From Mytilus edulis (lineage: Eukaryota; Mollusca; Bivalvia; Mytilida; Mytilidae): a DNA stretch of 64,000 nt. Below are positions 36,401-51,400 of the stretch, one piece after another (position 1 is the stretch's first letter; every line of letters begins with the position of its first letter). A program made the position numbers and the translations under genes. The notes beneath the pieces are model-generated. The model saw nothing but the letters and a program-made list of their open reading frames with translations, was not told the DNA's origin and ran no database searches. The stretch covers positions 42,786,589-42,850,588 of the forward strand of contig NC_092344.1 of assembly GCF_963676685.1 (NCBI RefSeq), given 5' to 3'.

Positions 36401-39400
36401 TTAAGGGGACAAAAAGAAGTTTTTCCTGTCTTGTGCCTTCGCCAAATGTGGAAAGGTTGAAAAGTCAAAATATGCAGTTTAAAAGTTATAATAGTTTGCT
36501 ATTCTATACATGCATGCATCTGTCTGCAAGCCTATTATTTAGGCATAATAACTGAAATATAATATTTCCGTTGAGTCATGTCAGGGATCAGAATTTAAAT
36601 GCATGTTTAAATAAGGATTACAATTGTATATTAATTATTTAAAGTCATTTCTAACTATAGTGGAACAATTTCATAGCCATATTTAATTTTTAAAATCTAT
36701 AAATTATGATTAATTTGTGGTGAATTAACTTATGAGGTAATATTCTCAAAAGTTTCAAAATATGATAATGTTTCAATTACCGAGGGTTTAATTCCATTGA
36801 CTGGTTAGGGGCGTCACGCTACTTAAGTAGGTTAAACATGCTCATAAATTCAAATAATCACATTTTAAAGTCTTTGATAAATAGCAAGTTTTGTTTGCTT
36901 AACCTTTAAAGATGGTAATGTTTAAAAAGCCATATTTATTATAAATAATATAGACCTTTAAATTTTGGTGTTTATTTTATACACTCTGAATTAAGCTTGT
37001 ATTGAGAAGGGAAAAACTTAACTGGTATAATGTTTGTATGATACACATGTCAGAAAATCTGATTTGTTTAGCTAATAAATTAATCAGAGTTAGTAAATTC
37101 ATCTGGCTTCAAAAGAGAATGATCAAGATGGATTTGTTTCTTGAAGATTATTTTCTGGTATCAGTGAAGTGAAGCATGTCCCCCTTTTGTAAGGCTTAAT
37201 CAGCCAATTTAACTGTTTATACAAACCAGAGTGTTACTTTTCTATTTGAAGGATGATTTGATATTTATTTATTAGTTCTATACATGTTGAAGTGTTTGAA
37301 AATTAGATGCCTTGAAAAAAACTTTTTGTGTTTTTGAAATAATTTTCTCCCTCTTTTGCTCAAATATGTAAACATGTATTTAAAATAGCCAAAAAATAAA
37401 GTTAGACATGCCAAACTTGAAAGTATATTCTTTAGATGAGCTCTGGGGCTAGGCGATTTAATGTTTTTGGCACAGACGACAGATACATGTACATTGATAC
37501 AAACAAATCTATATTTCATAAGTACATGTATAAGTTATTTCAGAGGAAAAGTAGAAATGTTATGCTGATCAATGATTTAAAATTTTAAATGCAACTTTTT
37601 ATTTTTAACAAAACTTGTACATATTTTTATGATGCACTTATTTTGGTCACAAAAACACCTCAAAATTTTTCTGAATTTAAAGTACATAAAAAGAGGAAGC
37701 TTGAGACCTTAATGAGCATTTGGTGAACATTATAAATATTGTCATTGTTGGTAAAGTTGCCCAGACAGGAGTACATCAGGGTACAGTGTTGTTTTTTGCT
37801 CAATGTTATTTTTTGTTGACATGAACTTTTTATGCCCCACCTACGATAGTAGAGGGGCATTATGTTTTCTGGTCTGTGCGTCCGTCCGTTCGTCCGTTTG
37901 TCCGTCTGTCCCGCTTCAGGTTAAAGTTTTTGGTCGAGGTAGTTTTTGATGAAGTTGAAGTCCAATCGACTTCAAACTTGGTACACATGTTCCCTATGAT
38001 ATGATCTTTCTAATTTTAATGCCAAATTAGAGATTTTACCCCAATTTCACGGTCCACTGAACATAGAAAAATGATAGTGCGAGTGGGGCATTCGTGTACT
38101 GAGGACACATTCTTGTTTAAAAGCTGTTTTCAGATCTAGGTTGATAAGCATTTGTTAATATAAAACTTTTTTTTTTCATTCTAGGCAAGGCAGAGAAAGA
38201 TGGGCAAGTTTTTGTGAAGGTAAAGACGGATGCCATTTTGCCCTGTGGTATAGATGTCCCAACAGACAACCAGACCTATGTGACATACACATGGACCGAG
38301 AGAGCGGTCTTCCTGTTAACTGCCAAGGAGGATGAAGGAAATATCACTATAACCTATGTTGTAGATCATTTAAAAGCCAAGTATATTCTAGATGCCAACT
38401 ACAGTTTGATAATAAAGAATGTAGATCTTGATGATACCAAACAGTATACATGTTCTGTTGGGATATTTAGAGATCCAGAAACTAAAGATCTTATTCAGAA
38501 GTTTGAGAATGTTACAGAGCTTTATGTCCAAGGTAAATAAAGGAAGTTGATTCATATATTTTCTGCAATGTTTGCTAAACTGCAATGAGTTTGTTAGCTA
38601 CAGGTAACACAGTCATCATGAAAAATTTGTCAAGATGCAAGCCCAAAAATCAGTCGGACATTAAAATGTATATGGCTTTTGAGGCCTCTATTCAGTGAAA
38701 TATTGCTAGACTGAAAACAAACTTAGCTATACTGACCTGGGCCACAGGGTTGCATCATTTCAAAATTCTTTTGCTGGGAGAATACTGATGTACAAAATAA
38801 ACCTCTACCATTTAATAGAAAGACGGATAGATATGTTTGATTAAGTTATAGCAAAGTCAGGTTTATACTTTCTTTTTTCAAAAAGTAGTCAAAAGGTGCA
38901 ATCTTAATTTAGCAACACGGAAATTTTGAATATGAGTAGTTTTAAACAAATTGAAACTTTAGTAGCCCACTGTTAATTTTGCACTGAGACTCTTAAAAAC
39001 TTGACCTAAATTGCTTGTAAAAAAAATAGCGCTAGAAGTGCATTTGACCCAATTTAAATAATGAATTTAAAATTTAAAAAGAAGTAGTTTTAAAATTTTT
39101 CTTATCAGTATATTTAACTGTGCTGTTGAAAAGCTAGTAAAGAAATATAAAATAAAAGGGATGGTTATCAAACTTCCTGTTTAAACATCTATTACAAATG
39201 TACGACACACCTGGTGGTTGGTTTAAGTTTCTATATAATACCAATATCAGGTGTTTGTAAATAGAATTTGCCTGATTTTACTACTATATTGCTTCTTGAT
39301 GAAGAAGAGATTAAGCAGAGAATGATTTGAGATATAGATACCAAATCTATTTTTCTTGACAATTTTAGAAATTATGAATTGCAATCGAAGAAAATTGTCA

Positions 39401-42400
39401 TATGAAGCAATTTTAATTTTATTGAGTGCTGTATTTTAAAAAATATTTGCATTAGTAAATTAATTTTTCTATCTTTTTCTTATTTTGCTATGAAATTTAA
39501 AGCCCATTTCCTGTTATATTTAATTCATTAAACCAACTGTGTGAAACCCTCATTGGTAGTCAAGTTTATTAAACACTCCTTCAGTAGTATTATGATTCAT
39601 TTAAGGGATTTGACCACATACTCTAACTACTTATTTCATAATTGTAATACATTTGTACAAGTGCTTTTGCATGGATGATATTGCATAAATTGAATTATAA
39701 TAGTTATTAGGACTAATGAGGGAAATGGGGGACTAGAAGAAATATTTTAAATCAATGAATAATCTTTAAAATGGCAGATTGAGAAATAGCTTAGTTTTTA
39801 TTTCACTGTCATAAAATTTTACTAGGTACAAAATTTGCATTCCAAACACCAAATCCAAGATTTTGATTAATTGATTTCTGAGTCTTGAGTACAAAAATCA
39901 GGCTCAAAGGTTGTATGACCCCAAGGCCTTAATGTATGGAACACTTTTTTACTGTTTTCATTTTGAATTAAATTTTTTCCCACTTATAATAAATGTTTGA
40001 ATCCCCTTGATCTGAAGTTTATCTATTCATAACTGCCGTCCTGAACATGCATGAAATATTTGCCACTGGACGTTAAGCAACCAACAATCAATCATTCACA
40101 ACCTCCGTTCTAAAATAATGTACTATAAGATTCAACTTGCTTAGAATATTGCAGAAAAGTTTTTCTTACCCTCACGATTTCTGGTGTTTCATGACTTGAA
40201 CTCAACAACTAGAAATAAGAAGATCTGGTATGAGAGCCAATGAGACAAATATCCATCGAAGTCACAATGTATTAAAAGTAAACCTTTACAGCCTTCAACA
40301 CAGAGTCTTGGCTCACACAAAACAGCAAGCTATTAAGAGCCCAAAAAATTACTAGTGCAAAACATTTCAAACAGGAAAACAATTGGTCTCACCTATAAAA
40401 AAAAAACAGAATTGAGAAACACTTATGAGCCACATCCACAAACAACAACCACTGAACAACTGGTTCCTGACTAATCATGTATGATTTATAAGTTATTTGC
40501 CTTAATTTTACCATGACCATGGATTCAATGAGTTGAGGTTAATTTTTTTATAATTTCTTGAATTTTATAGATTTATGATTGTTTTTGTTACTTCAGATGT
40601 ACCAAGTAAACCAGGGATGCCACAAATAGGGAGTTTAAAGTCACGCACAGTTTCTGTTTGGTGGTCAGCCAGTACAGAAGAAAACAATAGTCCAATAAGT
40701 AGTTACATGATACAAGTCAGGTTAGTATTATGTCACCAGTGGCCAAGCCAAAGATTTCAAAAGTTTTTAATACATTTTGGGTCTCGACTGCTTTGAAAGT
40801 TGCAGAAAGTTAGACATAGGGTTTGTTTTGTGATAGATCATTGATATTTATTATGAAGTCAGTACACATTAGTTCGATTCTCTGCCCCTAAATCATGGTC
40901 CAGTGATTTTAAATTAATTTGATTTTTAATGTTTAGTTTTCTGCATTTAACAGTTAGTTTGATCAGAACTACTTACAATACTGACAACAATATTTAATTT
41001 GGAAAATAAGATATGAAAATCAACCAGCTTTACCTTCAACATGTTTGCCAAGGGAAATAACTCAAAATACATCCTTTAGAAACCTATCTATTCAAACCAT
41101 GTTAGTAGGTAAACATAAATCTTAAGCCCTTTTATATAGTAATTTTAATTGGTCAATCATCAGTGCTAACAGAAACTTGTTAAAAGTACCAAGCTGCTTT
41201 CATATAATTTATATAAATTATATGTTTGTCAGAATATAATTGTATTTCAATTGACTTGAATTATAGAATTTTATATATATATATTTAGGACAAATACAGA
41301 GAACTGGGTATTAGGCAATCAAGTGACAACAAACATACACAAGAAGAATATAACGACCAACATGAGCCTGCGACCTTATACCTCTTACAAACTAAGGATT
41401 GTAGCTGTCAATAGTATAGGAGAGAGCATGCCCAGTGAACCAAGCATGTTCTTTATTACTCCTTCTGAAGGTTAGTAAAACATGATGTATTAGAAGGCAA
41501 AGTTGTGATATGGCTAATAACTCATTGTGTATCCATTTTATTCAATTTTTTGGGAAAAACATTTGACCATTGATATGCTTTGTATATGCAAATTCTGAAT
41601 TTAATTTTTACTGAAAAGCCATGAAAAAAAAAAAATACAAACATAGAAAATGTAGAAAGATTTGGTATTGAAACTCCCTTTTGTGATAAATTATTAAAAG
41701 AAATATACGAGGGACATGTTAGAGGGTGGAGGAAATATAGATTAAATTGAAATTCATCAAGTATTATGTTTTAATGTACAAAATAAAATAAATGGAATGT
41801 TACATTTTTAAAAAGCATTAATTTTTCATTATATAAATATATGCAGCTGTGGTGGACATTGGTACATTGTTCTTTTATAAACACTATTGTAATACAATCT
41901 TCTTTCCAGTCGGAATATTCTTGTAATGATTTTATTTTATACTTAAAGAACCAGAAGCCCCACCAAGTAACCTCTTGGCAACCAGTAACAACAGTTCTGT
42001 GATACATATAAAGTGGGATCATCCAGCAGCAGAGAAGATCAATGGAGAGTTAAAGGGGTACCAGGTCATGTATAGTGAAGCAAACAAAAAGGTCTTCAGT
42101 GTTATAACATTTGAAAGAACAGATAAAACTGTGAGTAATTAAAATTGCCTTATAAAAATTAAGTTTTGTGGGTGATTTTTATGCCAAAATAAATCGCTTG
42201 AAATGTCTTGTTAAGTGTCTTCAATAACTGAACAGACCTTTTCCAGATGAGTTATAATATGCATCATTAGACTTTCCAAATAAAATATTTCTTTTCTATA
42301 TTTTAATTGCTGTTCTTCATCTTAAAGTCACTACAAAAACACCAACATAGAGCAAAGTTTTCATTGTAAGAGTAATTGACTTGTTCTCATCAATTGTGAC

Positions 42401-45400
42401 TTATAGTATTTCTTGAAGTTTGGTGTCTGTGATGGTTTTATTTGTAAAACAAAATTAAGGGCTCCTGAACCCATCAAATCAATATCCTGCAAGGATCCTA
42501 ACAATTATTTATTAGATCTTGGTAAAGCAAAGAGTTCATGGCAAATACTTCCATATTGCAAAAATGAAGTCTAGTATTAAAAGTCACACTTATAAAAAAG
42601 CCCTAACATTTAATTTAAAACACAAATTCAATCTCAAGTTTTGATTAATATTTTTTAGGAACTAGATATTCCAGGTGTGAAATCCTACACTGAATACCTG
42701 ATCCAGGTTGCAGCAATAAATACTGAGGGACCTGGACCTGTTGCTAATGCTGCTGTAGTTACTGCTGAAGGAAGTAAGTACCAGTAGTTTTGTATTTAAT
42801 CCAGACAGGAATTTAGTATTTAGAGTGTAGTATTTACTTCAGTCAGAAACGTATACCAATATGCTGCCATAGTTACTGCTGAAGGAAGTCTATTGTTACT
42901 GAAGAAAGTAACTGTTATCAGTTTTGTGAGAAGAATTCTTCAATAAATTAATGCATAAAGTTTGAATAGAAAAAGAAGATGTTGTATATCATCAATGACA
43001 CAAATCATCAACAGATATATAGAGGGTAACAAATTTTCTTCTACAATAAGCAAGTATCTGTACAATATGTCAAACTCTAATCATCACTTTTCTAAACAGT
43101 TGTCAATAAACTAAACAGAAACTATTAAAAATCTCACATCAACAGATACAAAGTGTTAACGAAATACTTCTGACATTATTGCTGATTTCAAATTTATCTT
43201 TTGAGACATCAGATGATTGAATATAAAATCATAATCTTTGAAAAAGTTGTGGTTCATAATAATGTTAAAAGTTTGAATGGTATTGTTTTCATTTTACCGG
43301 AAAAATCATGCTGGTAGAATATAGGGATAGAAAAAAAATGCATACTAAAGTCATAATTTATTTTATATTTTAGAACCATCAAAACCAAGAATCACTCACA
43401 TATCAAGAAATACCCCATCTACGGTGAAAGTCCATTGGGTAGAACCTAAGGTGATTAATGGGAGACTACAAAGTTATGAATTACAGTGGATTAACACTAA
43501 TACTGGTGTTGTCAGGACTAAAGTTATAAATGGCGTACTGAGAAACAAAATTTCAGAAAATATCACTAACTTAGGTATGCTATGTTTAGATTAGAAGTGA
43601 AAGCTTAGTTGGAAGATTCATGTATATATAAGTATTGCTAATAGATTTGTTGTCAAAATATATTGTAAATTCAGAAGTGTTATTATGGCTAAAATGCAAT
43701 AGGTTTTGTAAAATTTAAATTTGGCAATATTTTCTGTAATTGTTATAATTAAATCATCCACTTTTGTTCATTGTTCAACAATCTCCCAAAGTTTAACTTA
43801 TTTCAATTATAAGGTTGGATTATCATTAGTAGAAGCTTAAGTTTTGTACCAAGTATGTTACAAAGAACTTTTTATTTTCAGATCCTTATACACAGTATGA
43901 TGTAAGAGTAAGGGCTGTAACTGGTGGGGGTAAAGGTCAATTTAGTGATAGATATCCTGCAATGACAGATGTAACAGGTAAGGTCAAAGGTCAAGTACAT
44001 TTTATAAATTCTGAAATTACAACAATGTTATCCATGTCATTTATTTGAATTACAAAATGCATTGAATATTTTTCTTTTCTTTCAATTTCTTATTGTGAAT
44101 CAAATGAAACATTTCCATAGAGTCGTCTCTTCTTTGTCAAGATATCTTCTAGTAGATGAAAATACATGCATCAACTCTTGAACCTGAATGTGATGTTGTA
44201 TTTATGCAATATTCTAAACCCCAACAAATTAAATATGATAAATGAATGCATGAAAGGATGAGGTTTCCATTTACTGTGGTTGCCTTATTTTTTGAGGATA
44301 TAAATTTCGCAGTTTGAAAACAATTGGTATATTTGAGGCTATTTGATTACAAAGGGTTGCCAAATTTACACATTAGTCTATATTTTTTTTTAAATTCATT
44401 GAACATTTGATCAAATATTAGATATTCACTTATACCCATGAAATAAAAAAAAATTGGTATTTCACTAATAATTATAAATTCACAGTTAAAAGATGATATG
44501 ATGATAGCTTACTGCTTAATCAATTTTAGCTCCAGGCGCACCTACGATTTTAAATGCTACAACAATAGGGACAGATTCAGTTTATCTACGATGGCTGCGT
44601 CCTAAAAAGTTCTATCGTGATGTGGAAGAATATTTAATAGAATTTATCGATCTCGACTCATATTTTACAAAGACTAAAAAGATTCCTGAGAAAGAATACG
44701 AGGTAAATTTTAAGATGTAATTTTCCCTTTCCTTTTGCAGTCCTTTCACTAGTTCATTCATTTGTCTAATATTTATTAGATAACATGGTTCAAACCTATC
44801 TTAACTATACTATAAGTTAACAAATGACTTTAAAAGTAAAAACAAGAAAATCGGGTATGACTGTCAATGAAACAAATTTTGTTCACCTGTAGACACAGAT
44901 ACTTAGAAAAGAAAGTAGTGTTTAAAATGTTTCTGAGAGGTAAATCCTCTCACCTAACCTTGGACTGTGTATATATAGCACAACACAAGAACTAACTATA
45001 AAAATATGGTTAAAAGGGCCTGTCTCATCAGAGTTGTACTAAGCACAAAAGCAACATTAAAAAAGACAAAATACAACGTACTGCTCTAATATTTTTTTGT
45101 GAAAAGAGAAGCAGTTTACACAAAAAAAAAAAATAAGTATCTAAATTCTAATCTTCTTTACTTATTATTTATTTCTGTTTTATCATTATTTGTAAGTTAT
45201 ACTTTGACCCTTGTTAAACTTTTATACATTGTGACTTGGACGGAGAGTTGCCTCATTGGCACTAAATACATCATCTTCTTATTTATATTATGTATATGTT
45301 TTAGGTTGTAAAATCCAATGATATGACATGGATTGAATCTGCTGTTAGTAACTTACCCTCTAATCGCCATTATTCAGTCCGGATCGCTGGACTTACTCAG

Positions 45401-48400
45401 AGTCTATTTAATGCTCATCAGTATCCTGGAAACTATTCTGCTAAAGAATTCTTCTATCTCCAAGGTGAATATTCATGATATATTTTCTTAATTGTATGTA
45501 CTAACTCTTATGTATGGTGCACTTTGAGTGTTCTGCACATTTTTTCCTGTAATAATTTCGTGAAAAATCATATTCGATTGAGAAGAACTGAGCAAAATGT
45601 TGTGTTTGTTACTTGTATTGGATTTGATTTAATGCTAAAATAGGGTAGATATAAAAATAATTCTTTCAGATTTATTTGAAAAAAGTAAGCAAAAAGATGA
45701 TAAAGTTAATTTACTCTCACCATATGATGTCATTTTATACTGTATACATCATGCTTTGTCATGAAATAAGGTTTGATTGGTGAAAGATTTCTACCTTCAT
45801 TATAAGACATTATTGAAAGCTATCATTTTGCATTTGTCATAATATCATGGTGTAGGTAAGATTCAGTCAATAAAGCTTACAGCTGCATGGATTGGATGTA
45901 TCTGATACCTTTTGAAGTAATTTTTTGACAAACTTAAAATTTGAAGATCAAAACATAAAAAGTTTGCATTAAATTTTGAAAATATTTTTGACCAAATTAA
46001 CATTCAAATTTTGGCTTATACCTTTAAAGATATTTTTGACAAATTTATATTTTGGACATCAAAACATAAAACATTGGCTATTTAATCCAATATTAGATAA
46101 CTATATATGTTTGTCCTCTGATCATTTATAACTCCACCTTCTGTGTGCAATGTACTAAGAGTGAACGCTTTTAAAATTGCAGGAGAATTGCTGACCACCA
46201 AAGGTGATTATCTTCCCTTTGTATTAACTGTGTGCATTCATCACTTGGTATAAACAAAGCATGCAATATATATATCAGTCTCAAGATAATATCTCCCACA
46301 AGTAGGCTATAAAGCACAATATTATTCACATACACATGTATTTACTAAAAGTGATATCTATTTTTAGACCAAATTTCTATTTTAGGCCAAATATCTATTT
46401 TAGATCAATTATCTATTTCTAGACCATATATCTATTTTTAGACCAAGGATGTATTTGTTTTTTTAGTGTATAGATATTTTGTATACACAATCAACCCTGC
46501 ATTTAAAGGTCACCCTTCGGATTTGATTTAAATGACCTAATAAAAGATGTAGAATTGAGGCTTAAAATGTGAAGTTATCATTTCAGTTGGACTTGAGTGT
46601 ATACATAGCAAAGTCTGCCATTTCTTGACATACTTTTTTATCAATCTAAACAGTAGCCGTGCAACTTTATATCTTGACACATGTGTATATATTGCTTGCA
46701 ATGTAAATTAAATATTGTAAAATTGGTATCATGTCAAAAAAACAGCACCTATACTCAGTGTTGCAAAACTCTGTGCACCCAATCCTGTGTCAAAGGGGTA
46801 GAATTATTTACTTAATTTAGAAAAAAATGGGATATTCAGCATAATTGACTCATAGCATTCATGCAGATAATGTTTCATGCTTTCCATTTTTATAGAAATT
46901 AACCAAAACATATACATTTGCTTTTTGTGACAATTTCTTCAACTCACACTTAAAGTTGATTAATAACTGAATACAAAATGATAATTTGTTCATCAACTTG
47001 CTATTGGGATGAAAAATTGTTTCATGAAGATATTATTGGAGTAGCTATATTCATCATGTTTGTTACCAGTATTGACCTATATTTTGACCTTTCACTTCTC
47101 AGGTGGCAATGAGAGTAACACAACAGAACCAGATATACCCTCCAATCATTCGAATGTTATAATAGCAGGTGACCAAATGTTGTAAATGTGTATTGGTTTT
47201 ACACCCCACATCTAGGTTACAAGCCACAGTTTTACATTCAAGAATCCATGTTGAAATCTCTGTAGAATATGTGGAGTATTTGTTTTTCTTTTTAAATTTC
47301 ATTTATAGTGGAATGGTGCAGATTTAATTAGGGAATATAGAGATTTTTACTTCAAAATTGGTAAACACTTCTAGATTTTTGTAGGAAAATTATGATTTTA
47401 AGTTCTTTTAGAATATTACTAACTGCATTAGATCTTGATCGGTAAAACTGTGGCAGGGTTGCATGTTTTATACCAAATAGTAGCCAACTCACAAAAAAAT
47501 GTTAAAACAACTTGTTTTTATTTTGCATTTATTTTTATGTTTATAAAATTTATGGCTGTGTAAATTTTAGATTTACTCAGTATGGCTTTTTTTTTGTTTC
47601 TTTTTGTTTTGATAGAGCATTTAGGAATACAGAATGTTTATAGATAACCTATGCATCAAACGCTACTAAATGAATGCAAAACTATGTTTTTTTTTTCTTA
47701 TCTTACAAAATAAAAAAAACAATCATCTACAGAGATAATCTAGATGATGTTGCATTTGTGAAACTTTTTAATTTGCCCGACCTACGATAGGAGAGGTGCA
47801 TTATGTTTTCTGGTCTGTCCCTCTGTTCATCTGTTCGTCTGTCCGTGCATCTTTTCGTCTGTCAGTTCCTCTGCCCTGCTTCAGGTTAAATTTTTGGTCA
47901 AGGTAGTTTTTGATGAAGTTGAAGTCCAATCAACTTGAAACTTGGTACACATGTTACCTATGATATGATCTTTCTAATTTTTAATGCCAAATTATAGATT
48001 TTACCCCATTTTCACAGTCCGCTTAACATAGAAAATTATAGTGCCGATGGGGCATCTGTATACTATGGACATATTATTGTTTTGATATGCCTGACAGCTA
48101 TGATGCTGATGTTTGCTAGATAGGTGTATGATGGATTTTGCTTTTTTCGTATACATGCATTTTCGTATAAGTTAAAAAAATATTTTTTTCTTTGAAATTT
48201 GTTCCCTTGAACTTTTTTTTTGTAAACCTGCAGAACTGCCGCTGATTTTGGCACATAAGTGTATAATGAAAGTTCACAGATGTGTATTGTTCGTCAGATT
48301 TATGGAGAAATTAAATCCATTGAAAACTTCATTAAAAAAATGATTCTAATGATATTACTTTGATCATATAAATTCTATTTTTTTCAGACATCACTCATGG

Positions 48401-51400
48401 TATTTAAGTTTCTAAATATTGGTTGTATTTGTTTGGTTTTCATGATTTGTAATGTTTAACAGATCTGTTAACTTATTTTCATGAATGACAAGTTCAACTT
48501 GTTTGCATTGGTACTTGGAAATCTTGTTTAATATGCATGATTTTAATTTTTAAAGTTTGTTTTCATTTTAATGGTATTTTTTTTTTATCCTGGGCAAGGG
48601 AAATAATTAACATTGGAAATACAAAAGTAGAGTTTAACATTGTTAATTTTCATCGATAGTAAGGTAAACATTAAATGATATTTAAATAATATTGAAAGAT
48701 GATTTTTCTCATGTACACTTTGAAGAAATGGAGCATTGATAAGAAAAGAATGAATATAAGCTGGTTTTACCTTGAAGAAATGGTGAAAATGTTTTAACAT
48801 CTAAGGAAAAGTCCTTTAATTGCTGTTTTACAACCAATTCTGACCAGTTTGATGAATTTTCAGCTTAAGACCTTTGCAAAAAATTTATCATTGAAAACAG
48901 TTATACCATCTTAGGCTTAAATTTTGCCACAGAAATGATGTCACTGAAAATCTATAAACAAAATACTACACAAAATGTATTGATGTATTGAAGTCATTTT
49001 GTGACACTTAATTATAAGATGCAATGTATAAATTTTATATTATGATTCATATCATTTTTGCTTCATTTGCTTTCTATGTTCTCATCCAATGTGTGTGTTT
49101 GTTTTCTGTGTAGTTCATCAATTTCAGAAATGTGTAAAACGTACCTTTACAAAAATTAAGAAGATACAATTTTATACTGTTTATGCCCTGTGTGCATTTA
49201 TCTGTACAGCTATATGTATAACTTGGAGTGAAGGTTCAGTTTAATGTATTTTGATTTAAAGTACGGACTGTACACATTGTGTGTTCTATGAGTACAGATT
49301 GTGTGTACTGTGTATACTTTTTTGTGTATTCTGCAGTACACACAATCTTATTTTACATAGCTGGCATATGTTATAATTCTTTTTCTTTTTATAAAGTCTC
49401 ATAACTTTCTGAAAACATTTCTGGAATGATGAACTGAGTGTTGTTTTCGTAAACATCATATAATCATTTATATTTGTAAAATCATTGTAGTATGTAAAAA
49501 TTAAAAAAAAATGTATGAAATATTATTGAAATTTTAGGATGATATTTTTGTATTATTTTATTTATCATATTATTCTATTTATAGATCCAAGAGCCATTCA
49601 AGCTGCTGAGCAGGACATCATGTCTGCTGGTATAGTGGCGGGAATTGTTTGTGGGATACTGGTAGTACTCCTGGCTTCACTTGTATTCATTGGTTGTAGG
49701 TAAGTCAAGAGTCATGTTTGGAAATTGATTTTGATGGAAAATGTAAGTTAAAATTTAGAAAAACTGGTAGCAGATTTTTTTCTATAATAATTCTTGACAA
49801 ATTCACACCTCTCTTTTTCAATATTTTCAATTGAGAACTCAGTTTAAGTGCAGTATCTAAAGACGATATGATATATTTTACAGAAATATAAATTTTAAAT
49901 TTTAAACTAAGTGATCTAAGCATTGACTTAATATCATGAAACCCTTCCCAACTCTACTGATATATTACTTTTACTTAGAGTTTGCGTTTATTACTAATGT
50001 TTTATCATTTTTTAACATTTTAAATTTCAGATCATTAACTTGCAGAAAATATTACCAGGCTGCTTACAATTACTTAGCTGTCCCAACCAACTCTAATCAT
50101 TTTCCTTCAACTGTCATAACCATAGCAGAACCCTTTGGTAAGTCATATTTTTTAGTAAGGACTATTTCTTAGCAGGGGTTCAAATTTGGATAAATTAATG
50201 GTCCTTAACTATTTGCATTTTTATTAAAGTGATAGGTCCTCCGTAAGAGAGTCAATAGCCCTTTTTCATAGGTCCTCCTTAAGAGAGTCAATAGCCCTTT
50301 TTCATAGGTCCTCCGTAAGAGAGTCAATAGCCCTTTTTCATAGGTCCTCCTTAAGAGAGTCAATAGGCCTTTTTCATAGGTCCTCCGTAAGAGAGTCAAT
50401 AGCCCTTTTTCATAGGTCCTCCGTAAGAGAGTCAATAGCCCTTTTTCATAGGTCCTCCGTAAGAGAGTCAATAGCCCTTTTTCATAGGTCCTCCATAAGA
50501 GAGTCAATAGCCCTTTTCATGAAAAATCTGTAACAAGAATGGAAGGTACTTTACTTTTGAAATTCAAATATGAAAAGTCCACATAGAAAGGTCCCTGTCA
50601 AACCTCAGACATATGCTTATTTGAATCCCTGCTTTTCGGTCATTATACTTAGAAGGAAAAATCAAATGTTGATGATGTGTCATCAAACTATTTTTATGCC
50701 CCCTCCAAAACAGAGGGAGCATTAAGTGTTACCCTAGTCTGTCTGTATGTCCATAAATAAGTATCTATTCTCAAATTTTAATTTGCCTGGACCAAATATT
50801 ATAAAACTTATACACAATGCTTAATACCATAAAACAAAGATCAAGTTTTAATTTGGGTGGTGTCACTTTTATTTTTATTGAGTTATACCTTTTTATAACA
50901 TTATAAAAGTAGGGGCATCATCTGACCCATACTGCATTTATTTTTGTACATGAAACATTGTTGTAATTTGTTTCTTTTTTAGTTGAGAAGACTTATCCTG
51001 AAGTAAAAGTAGAAGATTTTATTCAGCATGTAAAGATATTGCATGCTGACACAGATGATAAATTCTCACAAGAATATAGTGTAAGTCATAGTGAAAAAAT
51101 CTCTTATTGATAAATGGGGGTTTACTGCATAGAGGACAATGTGAAAAAAAGATTAAGAATTAGGATTGGAGTGTTTTAAAAATATTAAAATGGAAAAAAA
51201 ATCCAACAAAAATATGAATAGATAAATATGGTGTCAAGAAATGAAGAACCCAGAATCCAGACTGAAAGTGAAAGTAGGTCAAAATATGTCAAAAAGCAAA
51301 AGAATCAGATGCAAAGAAGAAAGAAAAAGTCTAAATATAATGATCCTGCAGTTTCTGAAATAAAAATGCAGGGATTTAAAATTGAGTATGGATGAGGTAC

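Noticed and set aside
50205..50507. 100-codon minus-strand frame [12 protein letters not shown] repeated
   Set aside because: Produced by a 36-bp minisatellite whose length is divisible by three; no splice or start context.
50230..50518. CRISPR-like regular repeats
   Set aside because: Eukaryotic window and the units are head to tail without unique spacers.
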